A DNA stretch of 64,000 nt from Ga0077527 sp964533495 (lineage in GTDB: Bacteria; Pseudomonadota; Gammaproteobacteria; Burkholderiales; SG8-41). The DNA lies in contig CAZHJU010000007.1 in assembly GCA_964533495.1 (NCBI GenBank), positions 43,714-107,713 of the forward strand, read 5' to 3'. The notes under the pieces were generated by a model. That model was given only the letters and a program-made list of their open reading frames with translations, searched no databases and was not told the DNA's origin. The position numbers were made by a program, and so were the translations under genes. Shown here piece after piece: positions 1-8,216 of the stretch; the first letter of the stretch is position 1, and every line of letters begins with the position of its first letter.

Positions 1-2
1 TC

Positions 3-866
3 CGCATCATCCTGCAATGCCGCGGCCGTGTCGTCGTCAGCGGCATCGGCAAGTCGGGACATGTCGCGCGCAAGATCGCCTCGACGCTGGCCAGCACCGG
101 CACCCCGGCCTTTTTTGTCCATCCGGCCGAGGCCAGCCACGGCGATCTCGGCATGGTCACGCGGGACGACGTGTTCCTCGCGCTGTCCAATTCCGGTGAA
201 AGCGCGGAATTGCTGACCATCATTCCGGTGCTCAAGCGCCAGGGCGCGAAGCTGGTCGCGCTGACCGGCAATGCAGGCTCGACGCTCGGCCGCGAGGCCG
301 ACGTGCATCTGTACGCCGGCGCCGCGCAGGAAGCCTGCCCGCTGAATCTTGCGCCCACGGCCAGCACGACCGCCGCGCTGGCGCTGGGCGATGCCATCGC
401 GGTGGCGCTGATGCGCGCCCGGGGATTCACCCAGGACGAATTCGCGCGCTCGCATCCCGGCGGATCGCTGGGCCGCAGGCTGCTGACGCTGGTCCGCGAC
501 GTCATGCGCTCCGGCACGGAGGCGCCCAGGGTGACCACCGCGGCCACGCTCACCGACGCGCTGCTGGAAATGTCCCGTGGCCGGATGGGCATGACCGCGG
601 TCGTCGACGAGGCGCAGGTCGTCCGGGGCATATTCACCGATGGTGACCTGCGGCGGGCCATCGAAAAAGGCCAGGATCTGCGCGGCACGGCGATCCGCGA
701 CATCATGTCGGCGAATCCGCGGACCATCACCCCCGACCGGCTGGCCGCCGAAGCGGTCGAAATCATGGAGCGCGGCAAGGTCAACCAGTTGCTGGTCGTC
801 GATGACGGGAGCAGGCTGCTGGGCGCGCTGAACATCCACGACCTGTTCCGCGGCAAAGTGGTCTGA
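3..866 (+). CDS. kdsD: Arabinose-5-phosphate isomerase, 5'-truncated by window edge
   Basis: Interconverts ribulose 5-phosphate and arabinose 5-phosphate, the first committed step toward KDO for lipopolysaccharide, in the cytoplasm. The reading frame is open from base 3, so the true start lies upstream; 287 codons are visible against about 325 in the family. The SIS sugar-isomerase domain comes first (GIGKSGHVARKIAST, then the SNSGES phosphate-binding loop) and is followed by two CBS domains over the last 120 residues. It ends 23 bp before kdsC, the enzyme two steps further along the same pathway. The family call is firm; only the N-terminus is missing. Confidence 0.95.
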   Translation, partial: RIILQCRGRVVVSGIGKSGHVARKIASTLASTGTPAFFVHPAEASHGDLGMVTRDDVFLALSNSGESAELLTIIPVLKRQGAKLVALTGNAGSTLGREADVHLYAGAAQEACPLNLAPTASTTAALALGDAIAVALMRARGFTQDEFARSHPGGSLGRRLLTLVRDVMRSGTEAPRVTTAATLTDALLEMSRGRMGMTAVVDEAQVVRGIFTDGDLRRAIEKGQDLRGTAIRDIMSANPRTITPDRLAAEAVEIMERGKVNQLLVVDDGSRLLGALNIHDLFRGKVV

Positions 867-889
867 CCGGCCGGCCCGCCACCGACTCC

Positions 890-1423
890 GTGCCCAGCAT
901 CCAGGCATTTCCGGAAATCAGGCTCGCCGCGTTTGACGTCGACGGCGTGCTCACCGACGGCGGCCTGCATTATTCCGGCGACGGCGACTTCATGAAAACC
1001 TTCGACGTGCGCGACGGCATGGGCATCAGGATGCTGCAGGATTCCGGCATCGAGGTCGCGATCATCACCAGCCGCGAGGCGCCGATGGTCGAATTGCGCG
1101 CGGCCGATCTCGGCATCCGCCACCTGCGGCAGGGCATCCACGACAAGGCTGGCGCGCTCAGGGCGCTGCTCGCGGTACTCGCCATCCCGCCGGCGGCCGC
1201 AGCCTTCATGGGCGACGACCTGGTCGATCTGCCGGCGTTCCGGCTGTGCGGCTTCACGGCCACCGTCGCCGCCGCGCCGGCGCTGCTCAAACGCCATGCC
1301 CACCATGTCACGCGCGCAAAGGGCGGCCACGGCGCGGTGCGCGAGTTCTGCGAACTGCTGCTCCATCGCCGGGGCATGCTCACCGCGCGCACCCGCCGTT
1401 TCCTCGGCGCGACGGCCGGCTGA
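890..1423 (+). CDS. kdsC: KDO-8-phosphate phosphatase (HAD family)
   Basis: Removes phosphate from KDO 8-phosphate to give free KDO for the LPS inner core. The 177-residue protein is usual for the small, cap-less C0 HAD phosphatases that work as tetramers. It carries the DVDGVLTDG nucleophile motif (Asp16 and Asp18) and the later MGDD metal-binding motif near residues 107-110. The start is a GTG just after kdsD; no ATG lies near the conserved N-terminus. It is followed after 5 bp by lptC, so LPS synthesis and transport genes are in one operon. Confidence 0.94.
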   Translation: MPSIQAFPEIRLAAFDVDGVLTDGGLHYSGDGDFMKTFDVRDGMGIRMLQDSGIEVAIITSREAPMVELRAADLGIRHLRQGIHDKAGALRALLAVLAIPPAAAAFMGDDLVDLPAFRLCGFTATVAAAPALLKRHAHHVTRAKGGHGAVREFCELLLHRRGMLTARTRRFLGATAG

Positions 1424-1428
1424 CCGCC

Positions 1429-2007
1429 ATGCCCCGTCTCTCGCAGGTGTTTCCGGTGGCGCTGATGACCGTGCTCGCCGGGCTGACGTTCTGGCTCGAC
1501 CAGGCGATCCTGCAGGACACGGCCGCGCCGGAAACCAGGCGCCATGACCCGGATTACATCGTCGACAACGTGACCGCGCACCGGATGGATGCCGCGGGAA
1601 AGGTCAAACACACGCTGCGCGCGCAGCAGCTGATCCACTACCCGGACGACGACAGCACGCATCTCGTCGTGCCCCATTTCACCAGCAACGCATCCCGCAC
1701 GCCGATGACCATCACCTCGCGCACCGCAAGAATGTCCAGCGGCGGCGAGCACATCTATTTCGAGACCGACGTGCGCGCGACGCGCGCGGCATACGGGAAG
1801 CACAGCGAGATGGTCATGGAGACCAGCTTCCTCCATGTCACGCCGGACGAAAACATCGCCCGCACCGACCGGCCGGTCACCATCACCGACGCCAATACCG
1901 TTGCGCACGCGATTGGCTTAGAATTGAACAGTGAAACCCGCATCGTCAAATTCCTGTCGCGGTTCCGCGGCACCTACCATGATCCCGAACGCGCATCGTC
2001 CCGGTAA
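1429..2007 (+). CDS. lptC: LPS export bitopic protein LptC
   Basis: Inner-membrane anchored periplasmic protein that passes LPS from the LptB2FG transporter to LptA. The 192-residue product has one N-terminal membrane segment (about residues 6-26) and then a beta-rich LptC/DUF1239 domain. The open frame extends upstream inside kdsC, but the ATG at 1429 places the membrane segment at the N-terminus as the family requires. Sequence conservation in LptC is low, so the call rests on domain layout plus position between kdsC and lptA. Its 3' end overlaps the open frame of lptA; the preferred lptA start at 2021 removes the overlap. Confidence 0.9.
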   Translation: MPRLSQVFPVALMTVLAGLTFWLDQAILQDTAAPETRRHDPDYIVDNVTAHRMDAAGKVKHTLRAQQLIHYPDDDSTHLVVPHFTSNASRTPMTITSRTARMSSGGEHIYFETDVRATRAAYGKHSEMVMETSFLHVTPDENIARTDRPVTITDANTVAHAIGLELNSETRIVKFLSRFRGTYHDPERASSR

Positions 2008-2020
2008 TCCGCCCGGCGGG

Positions 2021-2614
2021 ATGATGCGTGCCCTGGTCGCCGCACTGCTGCTGGCGGCAACCTGGCCGGCTTCCGCCGAAAAGGCCGATCGCGAGAAACC
2101 GATCAACATCGAGGCCGACCGCGTCACTGTCGACGATGCGAAGCAGATCTCGAATTTCGAGGGGCGCGTCGTGCTCACCCAGGGCACGCTGGTGATCCGC
2201 GGCGACCGCATGGAGGTCCGCCAGGACAACCAGGGATTCAACAGCGGGACCACCTGGGGCAACCTGGCCTACTTCCGGCAGAAACGCGAAGGTTACGACG
2301 AATACATCGAGGGCTGGGCCGAGCGCATCGAGTACGACGGCCGGGCCGACAAACTGCAGATGTTCAACCGGGCATCGATGAAAAAAACCGGCGGCGACGA
2401 AGTGCGTGGCAACTACATCTCGTACGACGCCAACACCGAATTCTTCCAGGTCATCGGCGGCGGATCAAAAGCGGCGGCGGAATCGCCCGACCGCCGCGTA
2501 CGCGCGGTCCTGCAGCCCAAACCCAAGGCCAAGCCGGCGCCGCAGCCGCCGGTATCGCTGAAGCCCGAGGCAACGATCGCCTCGCCCCGCGACGAGCTGC
2601 CCTCGCTCCGCTGA
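2021..2614 (+). CDS. lptA: Periplasmic LPS bridge protein LptA
   Basis: Forms the periplasmic beta-jellyroll bridge that carries LPS to the outer membrane. The ATG at 2021 gives a clean signal peptide (MMRALVAALLLAATWPASA, cleavage before EKAD), followed by the OstA-like domain beginning with INIEADRV. An earlier in-frame ATG at 1979 would add 14 hydrophilic residues before the signal peptide and overlap lptC. The C-terminal 45 residues are proline/alanine/lysine-rich and probably disordered. The mature domain is of ordinary size. lptB follows 7 bp later. Confidence 0.92.
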   Translation: MMRALVAALLLAATWPASAEKADREKPINIEADRVTVDDAKQISNFEGRVVLTQGTLVIRGDRMEVRQDNQGFNSGTTWGNLAYFRQKREGYDEYIEGWAERIEYDGRADKLQMFNRASMKKTGGDEVRGNYISYDANTEFFQVIGGGSKAAAESPDRRVRAVLQPKPKAKPAPQPPVSLKPEATIASPRDELPSLR

Positions 2615-2621
2615 ACGCGCA

Positions 2622-3401
2622 TTGGACTCCGTGCAGCACACGCCCGCCGCAGCAACGCAGGACGCGCCCGCGCAGGGCTCGTTCCTGCTGAAGGCGGAAG
2701 GCCTGAAAAAACGCTACCGCACGCGCACCGTGGTCAAGGACGTGTCCATGGAAGTGCGCAGCGGCGAAGTCATCGGTTTGCTGGGACCCAACGGCGCCGG
2801 CAAAACCACCTGCTTCTACATGATGGTGGGGCTGGTCGCGATGGACGGCGGCGAGCTGTACCTCGACGACACGCGGCTGACGCACATGCCGATGCACCGG
2901 CGCGCGCGCCTCGGCCTGAGCTATCTGCCGCAGGAGGCCTCGATATTCCGCCGGCTGTCGGTCGCCGACAACGTGCGCGCGATCCTCGAGCTGTACCATG
3001 ACAGCGCGGACGCCATCGAATCCCGCCTCGACGCGCTGCTGCAGGACCTGCATGTGGGCCATCTGCGCAACAATCCGGCGATCAGCCTTTCCGGCGGCGA
3101 GCGCCGGCGCGTGGAAATCGCGCGCGCGCTGGCCACCGAGCCGCGCTTCATCCTGCTGGACGAACCCTTCGCCGGCGTCGACCCGATCGCCGTCATCGAA
3201 ATCCAGAAAATCATCGGCTTCCTCAGGGCCAGGGGAATCGGGGTTCTGATCACGGACCACAACGTCCGGGAAACCCTGGGCATCTGCGACCGCGCCTACA
3301 TCATCAACGACGGCACCGTGCTTGCATACGGCAAGCCCGACGAGATCGTCTATAATGAGAACGTAAGAAAAGTCTACCTCGGCGAGCATTTCCGCCTTTG
3401 A
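2622..3401 (+). CDS. lptB: LPS export ABC transporter ATPase LptB
   Basis: Cytoplasmic ATPase that powers LPS extraction by LptB2FG. Walker A GPNGAGKT lies at about residues 55-62, the signature LSGGE at 156-160 and Walker B FILLDEP at 177-183. The typical end EHFRL is present. The start is a TTG at 2622 or a GTG three codons later; both give about 20 residues of Ala/Pro/Gln-rich leader before the conserved FLLKAEGLKK. LptF and LptG are not in this window, as is common. rpoN follows, the usual proteobacterial order. Confidence 0.95.
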   Translation: MDSVQHTPAAATQDAPAQGSFLLKAEGLKKRYRTRTVVKDVSMEVRSGEVIGLLGPNGAGKTTCFYMMVGLVAMDGGELYLDDTRLTHMPMHRRARLGLSYLPQEASIFRRLSVADNVRAILELYHDSADAIESRLDALLQDLHVGHLRNNPAISLSGGERRRVEIARALATEPRFILLDEPFAGVDPIAVIEIQKIIGFLRARGIGVLITDHNVRETLGICDRAYIINDGTVLAYGKPDEIVYNENVRKVYLGEHFRL

Positions 3402-3467
3402 GATGGCAAGCCGCACGCAACCGTCTGCGTGCGATCCCGGGAGGCACTCCCCCCTGTCCGGATTCCG

Positions 3468-4898
3468 ATGAAACATTCGTTACAACTCAGGCTATCGCAG
3501 CACCTCACGTTGACGCCGCAACTGCAGCAGTCGATCCGGCTGCTGCAGTTGTCCACGCTCGAACTCAACCAGGAGATCGAGCGGCTGCTCCAGGACAACC
3601 CGCTGCTCGAACGGGAGGACGGCGGCGCCGAGCCGCCGCTGCCGCATGACGCCGCGCCCCCGGAGCCGGCGGCTGCCGAGGCTCCTCCGGCGGCAGCGGA
3701 ATCCGAACCGGCGACGACGGCAGAGGACGGCGGCACCTTCGACGTGATGGAAGGCGCCTCCTTCGGCAACGGCAGCGACGGCGACGACGAGGATTTCTCG
3801 CCGATCGCCGAACAGCCGGCCAACCTCCGGGCGCACCTCACCGGACAGCTCGCGCTGCTGCACCTCTCCGACCGCGACCGGCAGCTGGCCGGCCTGCTGA
3901 TCGACTCCCTCGACGACGGCGGCTACCTGCCGCAGCCGCTGGAAGAGATCGCCGCCATGCTGCCCGCGGAACTCGAAGTCGAACCCGAGGAACTGTCGAT
4001 CGCGCTGCGGCACCTGCAGCACCTCGAGCCGACCGGCGTGGGCGCACGCAGCCTCGCCGAATGCCTGATGCTGCAGCTCGACGCGCTGCCGGCGGAAACG
4101 CCTTACCGGGAACAGGCCCGGGAGATCGTCCGCGAGCACCTGGACACCCTCGCCGCGCGCGACTTCACCCGCCTCAAGCGAACCCTGAAATGCGACGACG
4201 CCTGCCTGCGCGAGGTGCAGAAGCTGATTCTCCGCCTGAATCCGCGCCCCGGCCGCGAGTTTGCCGTGGAGGAAACGCGTTTCGTCGTCGCGGATGTCAT
4301 CGTGCGCAAGGTCAAGGGCGTCTGGGTCGCCGCGCTCAATCCCGATGCCATGCCGAAGCTCAAGGTAAACCGCCTGTACGCGGACATTCTGCAGCGCAAC
4401 CGGGGCAGCAACTCGCAGCAGATCACCGCGCAGCTGCAGGAGGCGAAATGGCTGATCAAGAACGTGCAGCAGCGCTTCGACACCATACTGCGCGTATCCC
4501 AGGCCATCGTCGACCGCCAGCGCAACTTTCTCGAACACGGCGAAGTGGCGATGCGGCCGCTGGTGCTGCGCGAAATCGCGGATACGCTCGGTCTCCACGA
4601 ATCCACCGTGTCGCGGGTCACCACGCAGAAGTTCATGCACACGCCGCGCGGCATTTTCGAGCTCAAGTACTTCTTCGGCAGCCATGTCGCCACCGAGGCC
4701 GGCGGCTCGGCGTCGAGCACGGCGATCCGCGCGCTGATCAAGCAACTGGTCGGCGCGGAAAACACCCGATCCCCGCTGAGCGACGGCCAGATCTCGGAAT
4801 TGCTCGGCCAGCAGGGTATAGTCGTGGCAAGGCGCACCATCGCGAAATACCGGGAATCGCTGCAGATCCTTCCCGTGAACCTCAGAAAGACCCTTTGA
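3468..4898 (+). CDS. rpoN: RNA polymerase sigma-54 factor
   Basis: Directs core RNA polymerase to -24/-12 promoters that need AAA+ activators such as the GlrR protein encoded at 30204-31580. The 476-residue protein starts with the Gln/Leu-rich activator-interacting region (MKHSLQLRLSQHLTLTPQ). An acidic, low-complexity region II follows, then the core-binding and helix-turn-helix regions, and the RpoN box ARRTIAKYRE at about residues 454-463. An upstream in-frame ATG at 3429 would add 13 residues not found in the family, so 3468 is chosen. It is followed by hpf and ptsN in the conserved order. Confidence 0.96.
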   Translation: MKHSLQLRLSQHLTLTPQLQQSIRLLQLSTLELNQEIERLLQDNPLLEREDGGAEPPLPHDAAPPEPAAAEAPPAAAESEPATTAEDGGTFDVMEGASFGNGSDGDDEDFSPIAEQPANLRAHLTGQLALLHLSDRDRQLAGLLIDSLDDGGYLPQPLEEIAAMLPAELEVEPEELSIALRHLQHLEPTGVGARSLAECLMLQLDALPAETPYREQAREIVREHLDTLAARDFTRLKRTLKCDDACLREVQKLILRLNPRPGREFAVEETRFVVADVIVRKVKGVWVAALNPDAMPKLKVNRLYADILQRNRGSNSQQITAQLQEAKWLIKNVQQRFDTILRVSQAIVDRQRNFLEHGEVAMRPLVLREIADTLGLHESTVSRVTTQKFMHTPRGIFELKYFFGSHVATEAGGSASSTAIRALIKQLVGAENTRSPLSDGQISELLGQQGIVVARRTIAKYRESLQILPVNLRKTL

Positions 4899-4916
4899 CA
4901 GAGGAGAAAGAACGTC

Positions 4917-5243
4917 ATGAACCTGCACCTCACCGGCCACCACATCCAGATCACCCCGGCCATCCGCGACCACGTGGCGCACAAGCTCGAAAAGATCACC
5001 GCGCATTTCGACCACGTGATCGACATCAACGTCATCATGACGGTCGAGAAGCTGCAGCACAGGGTGGAGGCCACTGTGCGCCTCAGCGGCAAGGACATTT
5101 TCTGCGAGACCCGCGAGGAGGACATGTACGTGGCGATCGACCACCTGGTCGGCAAGCTCGACCGGGCGGTCATCAAGCACAAGGAAAAGCACCTGGGACA
5201 GCGCCACGACGGCGACCCGCTGAAACACCGGGTCGCGGAATAA
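4917..5243 (+). CDS. hpf: Ribosome hibernation promoting factor (short form)
   Basis: Binds the 30S decoding region in slow growth and promotes dimerisation of inactive ribosomes. At 108 residues it is the short HPF/YhbH type without the C-terminal dimerisation domain of long HPF. It shows the expected sequence MNLHLTGHHIQITPAIRDHV and a basic C-terminal half. A purine-rich AGAGGAGAAAG ribosome-binding site precedes the ATG. It lies 18 bp after rpoN and 23 bp before ptsN, so sigma-54, hibernation factor and nitrogen PTS are probably cotranscribed. Confidence 0.95.
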   Translation: MNLHLTGHHIQITPAIRDHVAHKLEKITAHFDHVIDINVIMTVEKLQHRVEATVRLSGKDIFCETREEDMYVAIDHLVGKLDRAVIKHKEKHLGQRHDGDPLKHRVAE

Positions 5244-5266
5244 ACCTCACCGGCGCCACTTCCACC

Positions 5267-5752
5267 ATGAACCTGATCGCCAAACTGCTGCCCGAAAGCC
5301 ACATCCTGCTGGATGCCGACCTCACCAGCAAAAAGCGCGTGTTCGAACAGGCGGGCCTGCTGTTCGAGAACACCGACAGCATCGGCCGCAACGTCGTTTT
5401 CGACAGCCTGTTCGCAAGGGAGAAACTCGGCTCGACCGGCCTCGGCCAGGGCGTGGCGATTCCCCACGGCCGCATCAAGGGCCTGAAAGCGGCCAGCGGC
5501 GCGCTGATCCGCCTGCGCAACGCGATTCCCTTCGACGCGCCGGACGGCCAGAACGTGGGCCTGGTGTTCGTGCTGCTGGTGCCCGAGCGCGCCACCGACG
5601 AACACCTGCAGATCCTGTCCGAGCTCGCGCAGATGTTCTGCGACAAGCCGTTCCGCGAACGGCTGCTCGGCGCCGCGACGCCGGCGGAACTGATGCAACT
5701 GATCACCGCATGGAAACCCGATGCCCAAGGTCAGCATAACCAGGCTGTTTGA
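5267..5752 (+). CDS. ptsN: Nitrogen PTS phosphocarrier EIIA-Ntr
   Basis: Regulatory phosphocarrier of the nitrogen PTS, receiving phosphate from NPr and affecting potassium uptake and sigma-54-linked functions. The 161-residue protein has the conserved phosphorylated histidine in GVAIPHGRIKG (His67). The ATG at 5267 is preferred because the open frame upstream lies wholly inside rpoN and hpf. Its last 32 bp overlap the start of hprK in another frame, which suggests translational coupling of the two PTS regulators. Confidence 0.94.
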   Translation: MNLIAKLLPESHILLDADLTSKKRVFEQAGLLFENTDSIGRNVVFDSLFAREKLGSTGLGQGVAIPHGRIKGLKAASGALIRLRNAIPFDAPDGQNVGLVFVLLVPERATDEHLQILSELAQMFCDKPFRERLLGAATPAELMQLITAWKPDAQGQHNQAV

Positions 5753-6665
5753 AGGCACCCGGGAAAAGCTCCAGCTGACCTGGGTCGCCGGGCAGGCCGG
5801 CGCCGGCAAGGGCATCGACAGCGAGCTCACCAAGGATTCGTCCAAGGGACTGGTCGGCCATCTCAACTTCATCCACCCGAACCTGATCCAGGTGCTCGGC
5901 GATTCCGAGGTGGATTATCTGGGCAGCCTCCCCGCCACCGAATGCCGGGCCATGCTCGAAAAGGCGGCGATACGGGAACTCGCCTGCTTCATCGTCGCCG
6001 GCGGCAATCCGGTGCCCCCGGCGCTGGCGGAGGTCGCGGAATTCACCCAGACCCCCCTGTTCTCGTCGCCCATCCCCAGCGTGGAGCTGATGTGGATCAT
6101 GCGCCCCCACCTCGCGCGCGAGCTCGCCGAGTCGTCCACCACGCACGGCGTGTTCCTCGACGTGCTCGGCGTCGGCGTGCTGCTCACCGGGGACTCCGGC
6201 GTGGGGAAAAGTGAGCTCGGCCTGGAACTGATCAGCCGCGGCAGCGGCCTGATCGCCGACGATATCGTCGAACTCTACCGGCTGGGGCCGGAAAGCATCG
6301 AGGGCCGCTGCCCGCTGATGCTGCGCGACTTCCTGGAAGTGCGCGGCCTCGGCGTGCTCAACATCCGCACGATCTTCGGCGAAGCCGCGCTGCGCCCGCG
6401 CAAGAACGTCAAGCTGATCGTGCATCTCGAGCGTCCCAGGAGCACCGACCCGACCCACATCGAGCGGCTGCCGCTGAAACCGGGCACCGAGTCGGTGATG
6501 GGCGTGGAAATCCGCAAGGTCACCATCCCGGTCGCCGCGGGCCGCAACCTCGCGGTGCTGACGGAGGCCGCGGTGCGCAGCTACGTGCTGCAGATGCGCG
6601 GCATGGACAGCACCCGCGAATTCATCGAACGCCAGGAGCGCGCGATGAACGACCCCGATGCCTGA
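5721..6665 (+). CDS. hprK: HPr kinase/phosphorylase
   Basis: Phosphorylates and dephosphorylates a serine in HPr. In betaproteobacteria it accompanies an incomplete PTS with a regulatory role. The 314-residue protein has an N-terminal DRTGG-like domain, a conserved His near residue 142 (STTHGVF), Walker A GDSGVGKS at 157-164 and the family signature LEVRGLGVLNI further on. The ATG lies inside the end of ptsN (32-bp overlap). rapZ follows after 12 bp. HPr and enzyme I genes are not in this window. Confidence 0.95.
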   Translation: MPKVSITRLFEGTREKLQLTWVAGQAGAGKGIDSELTKDSSKGLVGHLNFIHPNLIQVLGDSEVDYLGSLPATECRAMLEKAAIRELACFIVAGGNPVPPALAEVAEFTQTPLFSSPIPSVELMWIMRPHLARELAESSTTHGVFLDVLGVGVLLTGDSGVGKSELGLELISRGSGLIADDIVELYRLGPESIEGRCPLMLRDFLEVRGLGVLNIRTIFGEAALRPRKNVKLIVHLERPRSTDPTHIERLPLKPGTESVMGVEIRKVTIPVAAGRNLAVLTEAAVRSYVLQMRGMDSTREFIERQERAMNDPDA

Positions 6666-6677
6666 AACACGCCCGGC

Positions 6678-7517
6678 ATGCAGTTGATCCTGATCACCGG
6701 CCTGTCCGGATCGGGCAAAAGCGTGGCGCTGGCCGTGCTCGAAGACGCCGGCTTCTATTGCGTCGACAACCTGCCGGTGGCGATGATCGGCGAGCTGGTC
6801 GCCAGCCTTCAGGCCGCGGGCCATGAACGCGTGGCGCTGACCGTCGATGCCCGCACCGGCGACGCCGTCGCCGGCCTGCCCGGGGCCGTCGAACGCCTGC
6901 GCGCCGGCGGCGTCGACGCCAGGGTGCTGTTTCTCGAGGCCAAGTCCGACACGCTGATCAAGCGCTTCTCCGAAACGCGGCGCCGCCATCCGCTGTCGTC
7001 CGGCGGGCTGACGCTGCCGGAATGCATCGCCCGCGAACGCGGCATGGTCGAGGGCATCTCCGGAATCGCCCACCGCATCGACACCAGCGACCTCGCCCCG
7101 AACACCCTGCGCAACTGGGTCAGGGATTTCGCGGTGCTGCCGGCGGCCGGGCTGACGCTGCTGTTCGAATCCTTCGGCTTCAAGCACGGCATTCCGCTGG
7201 ATGCGGATTTCGTGTTCGACGTGCGCTGCCTTCCCAATCCGCATTACGACCCCGTCCTGCGGCCGCTGACCGGCTGCGATGCCGCGGTGGCGAAATTCAT
7301 TCGCGCCACGCCCGATGCGATGCGCATGCTCGACGACATCCGCCGCTTCATCGGGGACTGGCTGCCGGCCTTCGAGCGCGACAACCGCAGCTACCTGACC
7401 GTCGCCATCGGCTGCACCGGGGGGCGCCACCGTTCGGTGTTTTTCGTCGAGGCGCTGGCCGGGCGGTTCCGCGAACGCACGCGCACGCTCGCCCGCCACC
7501 GCGAACTCGGCGCATGA
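6678..7517 (+). CDS. rapZ: RNase adapter protein RapZ (YvcJ/YhbJ family)
   Basis: In enterobacteria RapZ delivers the GlmZ small RNA to RNase E and senses glucosamine-6-phosphate; the role in betaproteobacteria is inferred from family membership. The 279-residue protein has Walker A GLSGSGKS at residues 8-15 and the conserved C-terminal GCTGGRHRSV motif. It sits directly after hprK, as in many beta- and gammaproteobacteria. Its TGA overlaps the ATG of the next gene in an ATGA, so the LON-domain protein is probably translationally coupled to it. Confidence 0.94.
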   Translation: MQLILITGLSGSGKSVALAVLEDAGFYCVDNLPVAMIGELVASLQAAGHERVALTVDARTGDAVAGLPGAVERLRAGGVDARVLFLEAKSDTLIKRFSETRRRHPLSSGGLTLPECIARERGMVEGISGIAHRIDTSDLAPNTLRNWVRDFAVLPAAGLTLLFESFGFKHGIPLDADFVFDVRCLPNPHYDPVLRPLTGCDAAVAKFIRATPDAMRMLDDIRRFIGDWLPAFERDNRSYLTVAIGCTGGRHRSVFFVEALAGRFRERTRTLARHRELGA

Positions 7518-8122
7518 GCGGCGACATCCGCGAATTGCCGCTGTTCCCGCTGGGCACCGTGCTGTATCCCGGCGGACAGTTGCCGCTGAAGATCTTCGAG
7601 CAGCGCTACGTCGACATGACCAAGGCCTGCCTGCGCGACTCGACGCCCTTCGGCGTGTGCCTGATCCGGGAAGGGCGCGAGGTCGGCGAGCCCGCGGCAC
7701 CGCATGCAGTCGGCTGCCTCGCGCAGATCGAGCAATGGGACGTGCCGCACCCCAACCTGTTCACCATCCTCGCGCGCGGCGGCGAACGCTTCCGCATCCT
7801 CGACGCCGCAGTGTCGGCCGGCGGCCTGATCACCGGCCGCGTTGAAATCCTCCCCGAACCCTCGCGCCCCGCAACCGTCGATCGCGCCTGCCAGGAAGTG
7901 CTGCGGCTCGCCATCGAGCGCGCCGGCAGTGACAGCGTCCCCGGACCGGTACGGCTGGATGACCCGGTCTGGGTCAGTTACCGCCTCGCCGAAATCCTGC
8001 CGATCTCGCCCCTGGAAAAACAGGCCCTGCTGGAACTGGACGACACCGGCGCAAGGCTGGCGCAACTGCACGAACTGCTGCTCAAGCACGGCGTCATAGA
8101 AAATATCAATAAAAACAAATAG
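7514..8122 (+). CDS. LON substrate-binding-domain protein
   Basis: A 202-residue protein consisting only of the domain found at the N-terminus of Lon protease (begins ELPLFPLGTVLYPGGQLPLKIFEQRY); it has no ATPase or protease part. Such stand-alone proteins may bind or present substrates, but no function is established here. The ATG overlaps the rapZ stop by 4 nt. Oddly, its last codons (ENINKNK and the TAG) are supplied by a short AT-rich element shared with other gene ends in this window, so the C-terminal tail is probably not ancestral. It converges on mutY. Confidence 0.85.
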   Translation: MSGDIRELPLFPLGTVLYPGGQLPLKIFEQRYVDMTKACLRDSTPFGVCLIREGREVGEPAAPHAVGCLAQIEQWDVPHPNLFTILARGGERFRILDAAVSAGGLITGRVEILPEPSRPATVDRACQEVLRLAIERAGSDSVPGPVRLDDPVWVSYRLAEILPISPLEKQALLELDDTGARLAQLHELLLKHGVIENINKNK

Positions 8123-8126
8123 TTAC
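8100..8126 (+). repeat. AT-rich dispersed element, copy A
   Basis: Tract AAATATCAATAAAAA followed by core CAAATAGTTAC, in a strongly GC-rich context. It provides the last five codons and the stop of the LON-domain gene and lies between that gene and the convergent mutY. It matches the other copies listed (B-H). Confidence 0.7.
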
Positions 8127-8216
8127 TGTTATGCTGTTTCTGCAGATACCGCCCGCGGCGACAGGTATGCCCGCCCCGGCACCACCCGATCCGCCGGCAG
8201 ACCGTGCGCCCGCGGA

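Noticed and set aside
970..1908. Long antisense open frame over kdsC/lptC
   Set aside because: GC-rich third-position shadow; no family motif, and it runs opposite well-supported genes. The same applies to the many long antisense frames elsewhere (for example over rpoN, spoT and the cox genes).
1931..2020. Extended N-terminus of LptA from 1931 or 1979
   Set aside because: It would place hydrophilic residues before the signal peptide and overlap lptC; the start at 2021 is more fitting.
3351..3356. TATAAT near the end of lptB as an rpoN promoter
   Set aside because: It encodes the conserved lptB C-terminal residues VYNE and has no -35 box at suitable distance.
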